The notes beneath the pieces were generated by a model. The model had not been told where the DNA came from. It ran no database searches and was given only the letters and a program-made list of their open reading frames with translations. Positions 32,513-44,211 of a stretch of DNA of 64,000 nucleotides are shown here, piece after piece (position 1 is the first letter of the stretch; each line of letters begins with the position of its first letter). Position numbers and translations under genes: made by a program. The stretch covers positions 1,324,001 through 1,388,000 of the forward strand of contig CATNEN010000024.1 in NCBI GenBank assembly GCA_950097015.1, written 5' to 3'. The stretch comes from Macrostomum hystrix. Lineage: Eukaryota > Platyhelminthes > Macrostomidae.

Positions 32513-35500
32513 TCAGCCAAAGCTCATTGCGTCGCGCAATCTTTGAACTATGAAATCTGAGCCAGCCTTGGCATCGCGGCTAGTCAAGCTGAAATTGAGA
32601 AAACCGTGCGGCAAATCCGACAGCACGTCTAGCCGAACTGGCCGGCCCAGATCCGACAGTTTCCTGGCCAGCATGACACTGTCATCCAGGCAGGGATCCA
32701 GACGGCAGGCCACCATGTGGATTGGCGGCAGGCGAGCCAAGTCGGCGTCATCAGCCAGGAATGGACTCATGAACGGGTCCAATGGAATGATAAACGGACC
32801 GGCAATGCGAATCTTAGTTAGCGGAGTTTCGATGGGGCTCTGGGCGAAATGGCGCTCCCCCATCTGGGCTAGGAAGTCCAGATGGTCGCGAGATCGCTGC
32901 TGATGCCGCCGCTGCGGCCTCGGCGATTGCAACTGCTGCGGCAGCGCCGGGGCCGATCGACTAACCGGCAGGCCGACGCCGCTAACTGTCGTCTTTAAAG
33001 ACGCAACGACGTCGGCAGCGTCGGCTGTGGACCAGTCGTCCCAGGAGAAGATCTCGTCAGATTGGGCGCTGGAAGGAGCCGGAGCGCCGTTGCTGCCGAA
33101 GCCAGAAGCCGATGATGCGGTCGCGTTGGCGGCCGAAGCCGCAGCAGCCGGTCCGTCCTCGGCCAGCTGGCAGAGCAGCGACGCCTCGTCGATGCCGGCG
33201 TAGGCAAGCAGGCAGCGGGTGAGGATGCCAACAGGCAGCAGGGGATCCATGATGGCCATTAGTCGCGATGGCGATGGCGTGAATCGAATCAGGGCGGGTG
33301 TGTAGATTGGCAGCAGCAGGTCCGGCGGCCGAATGCCGAACTGGATGCAGCGCACGCTCATGGATAGGATTAGATTTCCTCCGGCCGAGTCGCCAACGGC
33401 AATGATTCTCTGGCCGGTGCTGCCCAGAGCGCGACAATTATTCAAGCACCAGGCGTAGCTAAAGAATACTTCTTCTAGGGCACGCGGAAATGGATTCTTT
33501 GGCGCCAGCGAGTAGTCAACGCTCAGTATGGGACAGTCCAGATCCCTAGCCCAGTGGCGCAGGTAGACCTCTTGACTGCGCGAGCTCTGCGCTACGAAGC
33601 CTCCGCCGTGCACGTGGAAGATTAGGCAAGGGGAAGGTGCTACCGTGTCTGGTGGCAGGTTGCCTAGTAACCAGGTCATGCCGACCCGGGCCCGATGACA
33701 GAGCAGGCGGCAGGCGACGGTGTCCGGGCCGCGATGAGCGACAGGCGGTGCGATGTTCACTTTGTCTGGAATCTGATGTACAGGCATGGGTTGGGATGGT
33801 TGCTTAGGCTGTGTAAGTAATGCGGCGATTCCATGTCATTAACGTGCTCGTCAGAAGACAATTCTTTCAATTTCTTCAGTCCCCTGAGTACTTCCATTTT
33901 GGGAAGTGGGAATGGAGTGGGAAGTGGGAAGTGGGAATGGAGCGGGAAGTGGGAATGGAGTGGGAAGTGGGAATGGAGTGGGGAGTGGGAATGGAGTGGG
34001 AAGTGGGAATGGAGTGGAAGTGGGAATAGAGTGGGAAGTGTGAATAGAGTGGGAAGTGGGAATGGAGTGGAAGTGGGAATTGAGTGGAAGTGGGAATCGA
34101 GTGGGAAGTGGGAATGGAGTGGGAAGTGGGAATGGAGTGGGAATGGAGTGGAAGTGGGAATCGAGTGGGAAGTGGGAATGGAGCGGGAAGTGGGAATGGA
34201 GTGGGAAGTGGGAATGGAGTGGAAGTGGGAATGGAGTGGAAGTGGTAATGGAGTGGAAGTGGGAATGGAGTGGGAAGTGGGAATGGAGTGGAGGTGGAAA
34301 TAGAGTGGAAAGTGGGAATGGAGTGGAAGAGGGAATGGAATAGGAAGTGGGAATGGAGTGGAAAGTGGGAATCGAGTGGGAAGTGGGAATGGAGCGGGAA
34401 GTGGGAAGCGGAGAACGTTTTAGAAGCGTGAATAGATCACTGCGGGATCAATGCGGTACGAATCCGGAATTTTGAGAACGAACTCTACATCTGTAACAAA
34501 CATATTTCGATAGGGTAGGTAGGACGACATTTCTGAAAACACGAGACCTTTTAACTCGAGAAGACAGATGTTTTTTCACATGCCCACAATCGCAGATAAG
34601 ACACACGCGCCTACTAAAAGACAGCCAGCAAAGTCTAACTATCAAACGGCCCGGCCACACTGCGGGGGTGCAAGGTCGTGCCGGGTTAACAGTGTCTAAA
34701 GCCCACACTCTACTAGTGACGTCACCATAACACGCGTACACCTGTGCGACTCTAAATACAAATTCTAACAAATATTCAAAAACCACTCTGCTTCACAAAT
34801 TGTCATTTAGGAATGCGGTCACTTTCGGAATCACACGTCGTTGCGGCATAACTAAATGGCTAATGGGGACTCAGATTGGGTGAGCCCAGGATTCTGATTT
34901 AAGAATCCCAGGATTCAGATTGATGAATACCTGGATTCAGATTTAAGAATCCCAGAATTCAGATTCATGAATACCAGGATTCAGACTGAAGGATCCCAGG
35001 ATTCAGATGGATGAATATCTGGATTCAGATTTAAGAATCCCAGGATTCAGACTGAAGGATCCCAGGATTCAGATGGATGAATATCTGGATTCAGATTTAA
35101 GAATCCCAGGATTCAGACTGAAGGATCCCAGGATTCAGATGGATGAATATCTGGATTCAGATTTAAGAATCCCAGGATTCAGATTCATGAATACCAGGAT
35201 TCAGATTTAAGAATCCCAGGATTCAGATTGATGAATACCAGGATTCAGATTTAAGAATCCCAGGATTCAGATTCATGAATACCAGGATTCAGATTTAAGA
35301 ATCTCAGGATTCAGTTTAAGAATCCCAGGATTCAGATTCATGAATACCAGGATTCAGATTTAAGAATCCCAGGATTCAGATTCATGAATACCAGGATTCA
35401 GATTTAAGAATCCCAGGATTCAGATCGGGGAATCCCCGGATTCAGATCGGGGAATCCCCGGATTCAGATCAAAGGTTGAGGAATTCCAGAATTGCAATAA

Positions 35501-36925
35501 AATTCAACACACCAAGTTATTTTCTAAGCCGAAGAACTTGGAAACTAGAGACTGGAATTCGGACCAAAAGTGAGCCTAGAATCCCCAGAAGAGTCAGTAA
35601 AGGAATGGGCCTACATACCTGAGAATAGAAGGCACCAGGTGACTGAGGCAGCACGCGTGGAAGCTGAAAGGCGGTTGGCGGTATGTGAAACACCTCACTA
35701 ACAGCTGGCGAGGGGCACATAATCATTGGCAGACTCTGAAAGAACGGATTCTCGGCGCTATTCCAGAAGCTTAGACAGAAATCCACCGTGGCATTCCGCG
35801 TCATGCTGACAACGGTTGCCGCTCGACCCTCGTGATCGTACAAGTGGCGACTAGAATTAGCCAGGGTGCTAGCCCACTTGGCCAAGCCGCGCCTGTCTCT
35901 GTTCTTATAGTCCTCGGCAAATGTGGCCATGCCAATGCTGATAGCCAATAGGGTGGCGTGCACAGAGTCGCAGAATTGAAATCCCAAGCAGCGGCCGTAG
36001 AAGCACTCCTGCGATATGCACTCGGCTTGCAGCATTAACTCCTTGGCTTCGGGATCTGTTGTGTACACTGATTCGTCAACGAATAGGGAGCCCGGCGAGC
36101 TAAATGCTGGCAGACGCTCAGCGTAATGCAGGCAGTAGTGCAGCTGGTCCAAGCAGGATACGTAGGCCTTGAGGATGGAGGCAAAAGCAGTGCTTGGGTT
36201 GTTAGTACAGTGAGTAGATGGTGAGTACAGTGAGTAGATGGTGAGTACAGTGAGTAGATAGTGAGTACAGTGAGTAAAAGGCGAGTACAGTGAGTAGAAG
36301 GTGAGTACAGAGTGAATTCCAATGGGTGGAGAGTGAAACACAATGGGTAGAGAGTGAATTTTAGGGGTGAAGAGTGAATTCCAACGGGTGTAGAATGAAT
36401 CCCGATGAAATGTGGAGTAAATCAAGACAGTATAGTGATTGAATGAAAGTGGATAGACAGTGATTCAGGCTATATACGTAAGGATTCATCAAGCAATCAA
36501 CTCAGCCACCGCGTTACCTTGAGCTCCCTCTGATAATGGCCAGCTCGGAATAGCAGCGACTGCCGCCCATTGCGCACATGATTAGCGACAATCAACAGGC
36601 GCCTGCAGCAGCGCTCGGTGACGTATAGTAAGCTGCGATATCCGTTGGCTCGTAGGCCCCCAAAATCGTACTGCCTGGCTAAGCCGAACAATGACTCGGA
36701 CAATGGTCGAATATTGCTATCAATGAGGTCAATGAGTTTGCCAAACTGGCTGGCAAATTTAGCCTCAGTATCGCCAGTCAGCGCCTCGTAGTGCTGCAGA
36801 TTATCGGAAGCGCATTGGACTAGCTCGGCTAACAGGCTCTGAAATTCAGTCCTGTCGGCTTCGTCCAAGCGAAGACAGTCGGCGTCGGAAAGACGCGGCT
36901 CCAACGAGCTGCACAACAGTGTCAT
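32513..36925 (-). CDS. LIPE: Hormone-sensitive lipase
   Basis: Three exons: 36925-36518, 36167-35619 and 33772-32513, all phase 0, giving 738 aa (human short form 775). HSL hydrolyses diacylglycerol, cholesteryl and retinyl esters at lipid droplets. Exons 1-2 are the HSL N-terminal domain (ANGYRSLLYVTERCCRRLL, SLLFRAGHYQREL, YGRCLGFQF, ISIGMATFAEDYK). Exon 3 is the alpha/beta-hydrolase: oxyanion motif HGGG at ~374-377, FVAQSSRSQEVYL, nucleophile Ser ~448 in GDSAGGN, and SPSRLMAIMDPLLPV. A low-complexity regulatory insert follows (Ala/Ser-rich, ~525-620), then Asp ~678 in RLDPCLDDSVMLA and His ~708 in DLPHGF. The triad is complete. Introns 1 and 2 carry minisatellites. Intron 1 uses an AAG acceptor, which is less common. 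Regulation through the insert, as in mammals, is inference. Confidence 0.95.
33895..34412. repeat. 18-bp (12/18-mer) G-rich minisatellite in LIPE intron 2
   Basis: Units of GGGAATGGAGTGGGAAGT, with some units cut to GTGGAAGTGGGAATGGA. It is purine-rich, almost lacking C on the plus strand. It begins about 120 bp upstream of the exon 3 acceptor, inside the intron. Confidence 0.93.
34880..35465. repeat. ~22-bp minisatellite with higher-order structure in LIPE intron 2
   Basis: Units of AGGATTCAGATTTAAGAATC plus CC alternate with related units such as AGATTCATGAATACC and ACTGAAGGATCCC. Combinations of three units repeat as blocks of about 66 bp (for example 35000-35150). Confidence 0.93.
36205..36305. 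repeat. 20-bp minisatellite in LIPE intron 1
   Basis: About five units of GTGAGTACAGTGAGTAGATG, followed by diverged GAGTGAATTCCAATGGGT-type repeats up to about 36410, filling much of the 350-bp intron. Confidence 0.9.
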
Positions 36926-39364
36926 CGCTGGCGGGGTGGAGACTGCAATATTGTCAAGAAAAAAGGAAACAATAGAAAGACCACGCTATTTTCCCTCTGG
37001 GGAAAGACCACGGGGCTATTTTAAATGTCCACTGCCTACTTCACGGGTTAGGGCTGCATTCCCGAAGCTTTTGTTGAAGGTCCCGACAGGCGCTGCCGAT
37101 GCCCCAGATGGTGATGGAGGGAACCCTGGAGACTGGGAATCTGGGATGCTGAGAACAAAGGTCAGACAGATTGACATGCTTTGTGGAGCCGACATGGTTC
37201 CATTGTGAGATTTTGTGAGCAGAATTTTTTTCAAGTTTTTGCCACTTGACACCATAATGAGAATCATTGAATAACTCAACAATGCCAATCTTTTGTGATT
37301 CTGGAAGTTGTTTGATCAGATAGAGCTTAGAGTTTTAGACTGGATTTCTGGATTTTAATAGCAATTAGTTGGATATTTTAGGTAAAAAAAGATAAATACG
37401 GGTATTTGAAATGCCATGTGGTCCATTTACAGGTAAGAAGTTATTCACAGATTCATAGAGACTCTAGCAAACTCATTCAAGAGTAAAGTAAGCAGGCAGA
37501 CAAGCAAACAACAGAACACCAAACTTTCAGATAGAGGTTTAAATTTCATGGCTTTTTGTAATTAACAAATAAGAAATCATTCTTAGCCAACACAATTTTT
37601 TTTCATGCATTTTGGTTTGCCCACAATGAACTATGTATACCAGAGGCTTAATTGGTAAGTAATCAACTTTAGGGATTAGAAATAGTAGGGTCAGTTAAAG
37701 TTTTGGTTGAGTTTTCAATTCAAAATTGAAAATGCAACAAATGGCCATCTCTAGTTTGTTAATGTATTTTAATCCAAGAACTCGCATGCAAGGCAGCCAT
37801 TCACCAGGTGTTTAAATTAAGTACATGGCAGCTATGCATATAGAACTCTAATGTTAAAATGTAATTGAAACTATGTAAATGGTCTGTCAAGGGGGGAAAT
37901 GGCATAGAAGCTTAAAAGTCACAAAAACTTTAAGCTGCTTTTAACTTAAAACCAGTCAAGTTGCTTTCTATAAAATTTCCTACTTAATTTCATTATCCTA
38001 CTAAATTTTCCATAACTGCATTCAAATTACCATAACTTAAATTGGGTACATATCAAAACAAATGATATCTTGATGAGATAATGGTATCTAATTAATTATT
38101 ACATAAAGTTGTCTAAAGTGTGCTGTGAACAAGTGCTTTTTGTGTTAAGTACCAAATTTGATTATTAAAGACAATTAATTTTTTTCATGAGTCATGTTAG
38201 ACTCTAGGCACATTAAAGCTTAAGGTATGCTTTTTAAGCTGGTAAAATTGAAATGGCTAATACAATATGTATTATATGCTATTTCATGTAGCTAGGTGTC
38301 AGATTATTGTATGTCCAAAATGGCTCTACTTTCTATTTTCAACTACTTTAAAAAAAGAATTCATGTTTATGTATAATATCATAAATTGTACTGTTTTGCT
38401 TTTCCTCTTTTGATAACACACTTATATGTTGTTGATTAATGTAAAGTGTGTCATGGACATTAAGTTTGAATTAAAGTTTAAAATTATTTCATGAGAGTTA
38501 AAAATGCATACACAATACACAAAATGCGATACACAAAAAACACAGGGTGTCTGGCTGCCATGGATGCAATAAAAATATTGGGTGAATGGCTGCCATACAC
38601 ACAAGCTCTATATTTTAATAGGGCTTCAAATTCAGCCTTATTATAACTTACTATAATGAGTCGTGATTGAGTCTTACTAAAGCAATAGTTTTGCTATGTT
38701 GTTACACAAGGAAATAGCAAAAAAGCAAGCTATATAGTTAAATATAGGTTCAATATATATGATATGAAATATGAAATAGTTTATGAAATATAAACCATTT
38801 TGGTAAAAAGTAATTAAAAATAAAAAGTTCACTAAAAACTAAAGAGCATTATTTAACTTGAGACAACTCAAGGCAAAATAGCTGCTTAAATGAATAGGGC
38901 CTAACTACTTAACTTTACAAAAGCTGATACTTGTCTAGCCTGCTCTTGCATCTAGTCTAGTATATATCACTAGGAAACTTTAGCCTATATCAATATTTTA
39001 TACTAGGCCTACTTACTATTTAGTCCAGACTTCGATCGTTTTTATTAAAGTTGAAAGTTAAAAGTTAATGAAATGTAATATAATTATTGTTTAATATACA
39101 ATTTTTTGCTTACTGAGTAACTGAGGGCTATTTCTGTAAAGGAATCTATTAAAATTACAACATAATATAATGTCATGAGGTAAGGTATAATGTTTATGTT
39201 TATAATTAATGTAGATTATACAGACAGCCATATAGAATTTATCCAACTCTAGAGGATCCTTATTCCTTGATGTACTGTACTATCTATAATTAACTCTTAC
39301 ATACATTCTAGACTATACTCAGGTCAGAACCATTAAGATGGACTAAAATTGTATTGCTGTTTAA
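36926..39364. other. AT-rich spacer upstream of LIPE
   Basis: The first ~300 bp are the LIPE upstream flank. I recognise no promoter element with confidence, and no gene or array in the remainder. Confidence 0.4.
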
Positions 39365-39532
39365 TAGGGTGGCCTCAAGGGCGTAAATTGCAGGAGCGAC
39401 AACCTCCTACGGCCCACGCATACTCTACGCGGCTGCGCACTAATTTAATGTGGCCTCAAATCGGAATCGAGCACGGGGACCACTCGCTGCGAGAGGCAAA
39501 CGAGTCTACCGCGTAACCACTCACCCCGTATG
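39365..39532 (-). mobile_element. tRNA-derived SINE
   Basis: GC-rich island in AT-rich DNA. On the minus strand it begins GGGGTGAGTGGTTACGCGGT then AGACTCG, with an A-box-like segment. An anticodon-like region (TTTGCCTCTCGCAGCG) and a B-box-like GTGCTCGATTCC follow, ending about GATTTGAGGCC. The order and spacing fit a Ser/Leu-type tRNA head, followed by a ~90-bp body. The anticodon stem is not clean, so I call a SINE and not a functional tRNA. Confidence 0.6.
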
Positions 39533-40436
39533 AATCTCATTAGGCCTACTTAACACGATTCGACTTGAGGATTATCAGTATGTGCTTTCCTAGAACTCAT
39601 TAATTACAATTTCGTACGAACGGGTCAAATTTTAAACTTGTAACTTATTGGAATTACAGCAAAAATATAAATTTTCTGCCGAAGTTGCGGTTTTCATATG
39701 GTTAAAGTTATGCGTATTACTGAATTTACAGGGTGTTTTATATTTTATATATTTATATACTATGAGACTTGTCTCCCTGTTGCTTCGACTAAAAGTAAAT
39801 ATTCAATTCCTGCGCGCTAGATACTGTGCACAAGCATTGCGTTAGTTAGTATTAAAAAATGAGAAACGAAAGGTAGCAGGAAAATCGCATAATTTTGGAA
39901 TTTTCAGCACCGTTTTTGTCCGGTACTTGATAATTGCTTGATTGACCTGAAGTTCTGTGTTTAGTGATGAGATTTGTCTTCCGAAACGCACGTACCACAA
40001 TATTGTCACATGTGTGGACGGCGTATCAAATTTGTCTCTTTGTTTTTAATTTTACTGTCTTTTGCAGTATTTTTTGTTGAGATCGATGTCACTAGCATGT
40101 ATGCAAGCCTCATTTAGAGTTTAACATTAACCGCAAGCTTCATGGTGAACATGACACACGGCCTAATATGAAAACATCTCTACTTAAATTAACATTGTCA
40201 GTTTGAAAATTAGATTTCGAATAGACCGCTAATAGCTAACTCAACTGCACATACAAGAAGTACCTGTATATTTTATACCGGACTAGAATACTTCGGCTTA
40301 AGGTTATTCATAATCAAAATATTAAGCATCGGCTAGACTTTCAACAAACAGCTCAATCAATAAATTTCAAAATTTGTCTAATGGATTTTAGCTAATTGTC
40401 ATAACGATATGGTGCATGAGTTTACAGGCAAATGTT
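39533..40436. other. Spacer downstream of the coiled-coil gene
   Basis: No gene or repeat seen. It should contain the 3'UTR of the coiled-coil gene at its right edge. Confidence 0.35.
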
Positions 40437-43400
40437 TTACGTACTTCTGTCTCTGCTGCCAATGGTACCTTCAGCTTCTGTGGATTGCATTGTTAGCTCT
40501 GTGTCATCATATTCGTCCAATTTGTTGGCCCGATATATTGGCGCTGATACAACAGGAGTCGAAGTAACAATCTGTGCCGGATCCCCAGGGCGCTCTGAGT
40601 CAAACGCCGTGTCATTGCGCTGGGGACCGCCCATCAGCTGCAGGATGTGATCGTCTAGGTCACGGATGCGACCGGAAACACACATAAGTTGAGACTGCGA
40701 CTCCGACTGCGATGTCCCAGGTGTCCCAACTGCAGTTTCAAATATTTCATCTAGCTCCCGAACCCTCAAACCTAAAAGAGCGATTCGTCGTTCAATGTTA
40801 AGCCTGAATTGCGCATCATTGGTAAAACATTTTTCTGCCTGCTTATTCATCCAGGATGTGCAGTATAAATGCAATCTCGACTGTTTCGCATTTAAGTTGC
40901 TATTGTAACAGGCGATTCTAGCATTCAATATGTCCACTTTGGCCAGAAGGAGCTCCGCATCGGCTCTGCTTTCCTGAAGCTCTCTGGTGAAGTTTGCATT
41001 CGCTAGCTCCAGACTGTGCATCTCTGAACTGAGATTTCTTATTTGAAGATTCAGCGACTGAATTGTGTCATTCTGCTCTTTTATTCGTACAGTGGGTTCA
41101 TCTAGAATGCAGTGCTCATCCGCCTCAGGATTATTGACAACACGACTAGCCATCGCTGACTCAATATCGGCGTCCTTCTCTTTAAGATAGTCCAATGTGG
41201 TCAACAGCTCGCAGCGTAAATTTTCAAGCTGCGCCTCACCAGCCTCTCGCAAGGTTGTCTCGTGTGTTATCTGTTGCGCCACACCGCTGAGCTGCCGTGT
41301 CAGCTCATTTAGCTGACCAATTCGCGAATGAAGCTCCCTTGCCAGATCAATTGTTGATGGTTTTCCAGTTGCATGACGCTTTTCCAATTCTGCTAGTTTC
41401 AGTGACTCTTCTTTGGCTTTGTCACTCAAAGCGCAAATCTGATTGCGAAATGAGTCCAGCTGGATGCTTCTAGTTCTGAGCTCGGACTGCAACTCGCTCT
41501 GGCGCTTATCCATTTTATCGATCTGTTTTTTTATTATTTTTCTGATAGCCTCGACGTGCTTGCTATGCTGCTCCGCATCATTCTGCCTGGCCGCAGTCAA
41601 TATGGAGACCTGGTCATTAGCGGCATTCAGTCGAGTTTCTAGCTCTGCGAAACGTTGGTTATCAAGCTCTCTGGCTTCGTTCAGTTTAGAAATTTGTCCA
41701 GTTGCAGCATTAAGTTCAGTTTTTACACTCTCCAGTTGCTCGGTTCTCAACGTCTCAATCTGTTTAATAAAGTGATCCGCTTCAGAACATCTGGCCTGAG
41801 TGATGTCTAATATCTCGGCTCTAGCAGCATCACGCTCAGTTCTCATTGCATCAAGCTGTTTGTTAAACTGCTCCTTTTCGAAAATTCTGGCCTGAGTGAT
41901 GTTTGATATCTCAACTCTACCAGCATTGAGCTCAGCTCTCATTGTCTCAAGCTGTTTGTTGAGATGCTCCGTTTCAAACTGTTTGGTCTGAGCAATTTTT
42001 GAAATTTCGGTTTTTGCAGCGTCGAGCTCAGCTCTCGTGGTCTCTAGCATTCTATTTTGCTCAAGCTGCATCAGCTCAGTCACTTTGGAAACCTGCTCAT
42101 TAGCAGCAACAAGCTCCGCTGTCATGTTATCAATCTGTTTGGTAAAATTATCAGATTCAATCTGCCTGGCTTCAGCAATTTCACTTATCTTTGAGTATGC
42201 GGCGTCGAGCTCAGCTCTCATTGTCTCAAGCTGTTTGTTTAAATGCGTAGTCTCAGCCTGTCTCCGAGCCTGCTCATTGGCAGCTTTAAGCTCAGCGCTC
42301 AAAGCAATGAGCTGCTTTCTGTGCTGCTCAGCGTCAAGCTGCCTGGCCTCGGTTAGACTGCGCAGTTGCTCCTGCAGCTCGCCAGACCGGTTGTCTCTGT
42401 GAGCAATGCCCTGTTGCATGTCGGCCAACTCTTTGCCTAAAGCCGCCAGTTTCAATTCAAGCGCCTCTATTACACTGGAGTCGACCTTCCTGGCCTCCAA
42501 TAGGTTTTTAAGCTGCTCGCGCAACTCGCCGCTTTTGTCTTTTTCCAAGGAGAGCTTCTTCGCCAAGGAGCTTGCAGACTGCCGCTCTGTGTCCAGTTCA
42601 GCTTGCAGCCTGAGCATATCTTCCTCGCCACCCAGTCTCTGATTGAGCGAATCCAGTTCCCGCTTCTGCTCCTCAATCTGGCTATTCTGGTCCTCCAGCT
42701 GTCTGAGGGCTCGCGACAACCGCCGCCTCTCCTCGAACAACTCCTGCTGCAAGTCGGACACAAAAGCAAAGCTTGGCAGCGCAGAGTCTTTTGGCCCAGC
42801 TGCTGCTGCTGGTGCGGCGCCCACTAAGAACATCTTGCCGTACTTTTCTTCCGCTGCCTGCAGCTGCTGGTTGAGCTCGTGCGCCTCCTGGCTCATCTGG
42901 CCCAGCTCGGTTAGCAAATGCCTGATCCTGATGTGCTCGGCTTGCATCTCGGCTTGCAGCTCGGCTTGCAGCTCATCCGCAGCCGTATTCTGAGCTTTGT
43001 CCTCTTCGCTAGCCTTGGCAATCAGGCGGTTAAGAGCCTCTCTTTTGTTCTCCAGCTGACGCTGCAGTCTGAACAGGGCCAGCTTGTCGGGCTCAGCCAG
43101 ATCCAGCTGCTCTTCGCTGCTGGCCCAATTCGCAGTAAGCGATGAGCGGGTGCCGCCAGGACGAGAACAAACCGACTGGTCGCTCAGGGTGGTAAAGATC
43201 GTCGCCTCCGGCTCTGGGCTACTGGAAGGCTCCGTCTCGCTTGTGGGTGCAGTGCCCAGCCGATTTCTATTCAAGTCAGGATAGAATATTCCGCAGCCAG
43301 ATTCTTGTTGAAGACCCTGGTGACAAGGAGAACCAGTATTGCTCTGTGTAAATCTCAGTGGTGAATACATATTGGTTCAATAATCAAATAATTAACTATA

Positions 43401-43783
43401 TAATCAGCAAAAATAGCCTACAAGGTTGCATGTTTCTATATTGTTACTGGAGTAACAGCAGACAGTATCAACCGGCCATACAGTCCAATTTTGGTCAGAC
43501 GACATGGATGAGCCCTGTACCACTAGCACTAAGAAGTGAAGCTCAATTAAGGCAGTCTCTAAGACGATGATTTTTATGGTCAAGGTAATTTCATTTTACG
43601 CAATTGTTATGCCAAAATACTGTTTTTAAGGCTTACATTTTCAGGCGACAGTGGTGTCACCTCAAGCTCAGTATAAACCGTTTCAGAGCTACTGCTGCTT
43701 CTGCTGCTTCTAAAAATGCCAACGCCGCTGTTAGTCGGGTCCCGATCGGCAGAACGGTCCCGCACGTCGCGACTGCCTGACAT
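40437..43783 (-). CDS. Long coiled-coil protein, family unknown
   Basis: Two exons, 43783-43637 (49 codons, from ATG) and 43343-40437, joined in phase 0 through GAAAAT|GTAAGC and TTTACACAG, give about 1,017 aa. Residues ~1-130 are Ser/Arg/Pro-rich and disordered. From ~140 to ~830 the chain is almost continuous coiled coil. It includes at least six diverged ~31-residue repeats of the type KQLETMRAELDAAYSKISEI followed by AEARQIES (genomic about 41700-42300). A second helical region and an acidic tail follow. There is no transmembrane segment, motor or kinase domain. The build resembles golgin, centrosomal or tether proteins, but no signature lets me name a family. Start choice: first in-frame ATG in a short exon with a good donor. 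Confidence 0.75.
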
Positions 43784-44211
43784 CGGGATTGTACTTTTAC
43801 TGGATGTTTTCGTCTTTGATCGTGTAAATCTTCTTAAAATTACAGATTTAAGAAAACGTCAGTTTTTTAGTTTGGAATCTAAACATGGTTCCGAACTGCT
43901 GTGATATTATGACATAATGTTTGCGAATTTTGTAAGCAATAATATTTCAACTGCTGACATAGACAGAAGCAATTTTAATGTGGGTTGCGGGCAGAGAAGA
44001 ATATATTCCTTCGGCGGTTGGAGGTTACTAAAAATAGAAAAAAATTGCTTCGAAGTTTCGTGACATAACCCACAGATAAATTATCCTCTGCTGCCAAAAA
44101 ACCACAACTGTAATTACCGAGCTGAGATATTCATCATGTACTTTTCTCTCTGAAGCAACGTATTTTCTTTTGACCTATTTGGCTAAGAAAGGCGCGAGAA
44201 TGTGTGCGAGC
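43784..44211. other. Spacer between two minus-strand genes
   Basis: Upstream flank of the coiled-coil gene and downstream flank of the membrane-protein gene. No repeat or gene is seen. Confidence 0.35.

Noticed and set aside
33820-34343. Gly/Trp/Glu-rich open frames
   Set aside because: They are translations of the G-rich minisatellite in LIPE intron 2.
39440-39530. Functional tRNA gene on the minus strand
   Set aside because: The head is tRNA-like, but the stems are imperfect and a non-tRNA body is attached; a SINE is more likely.
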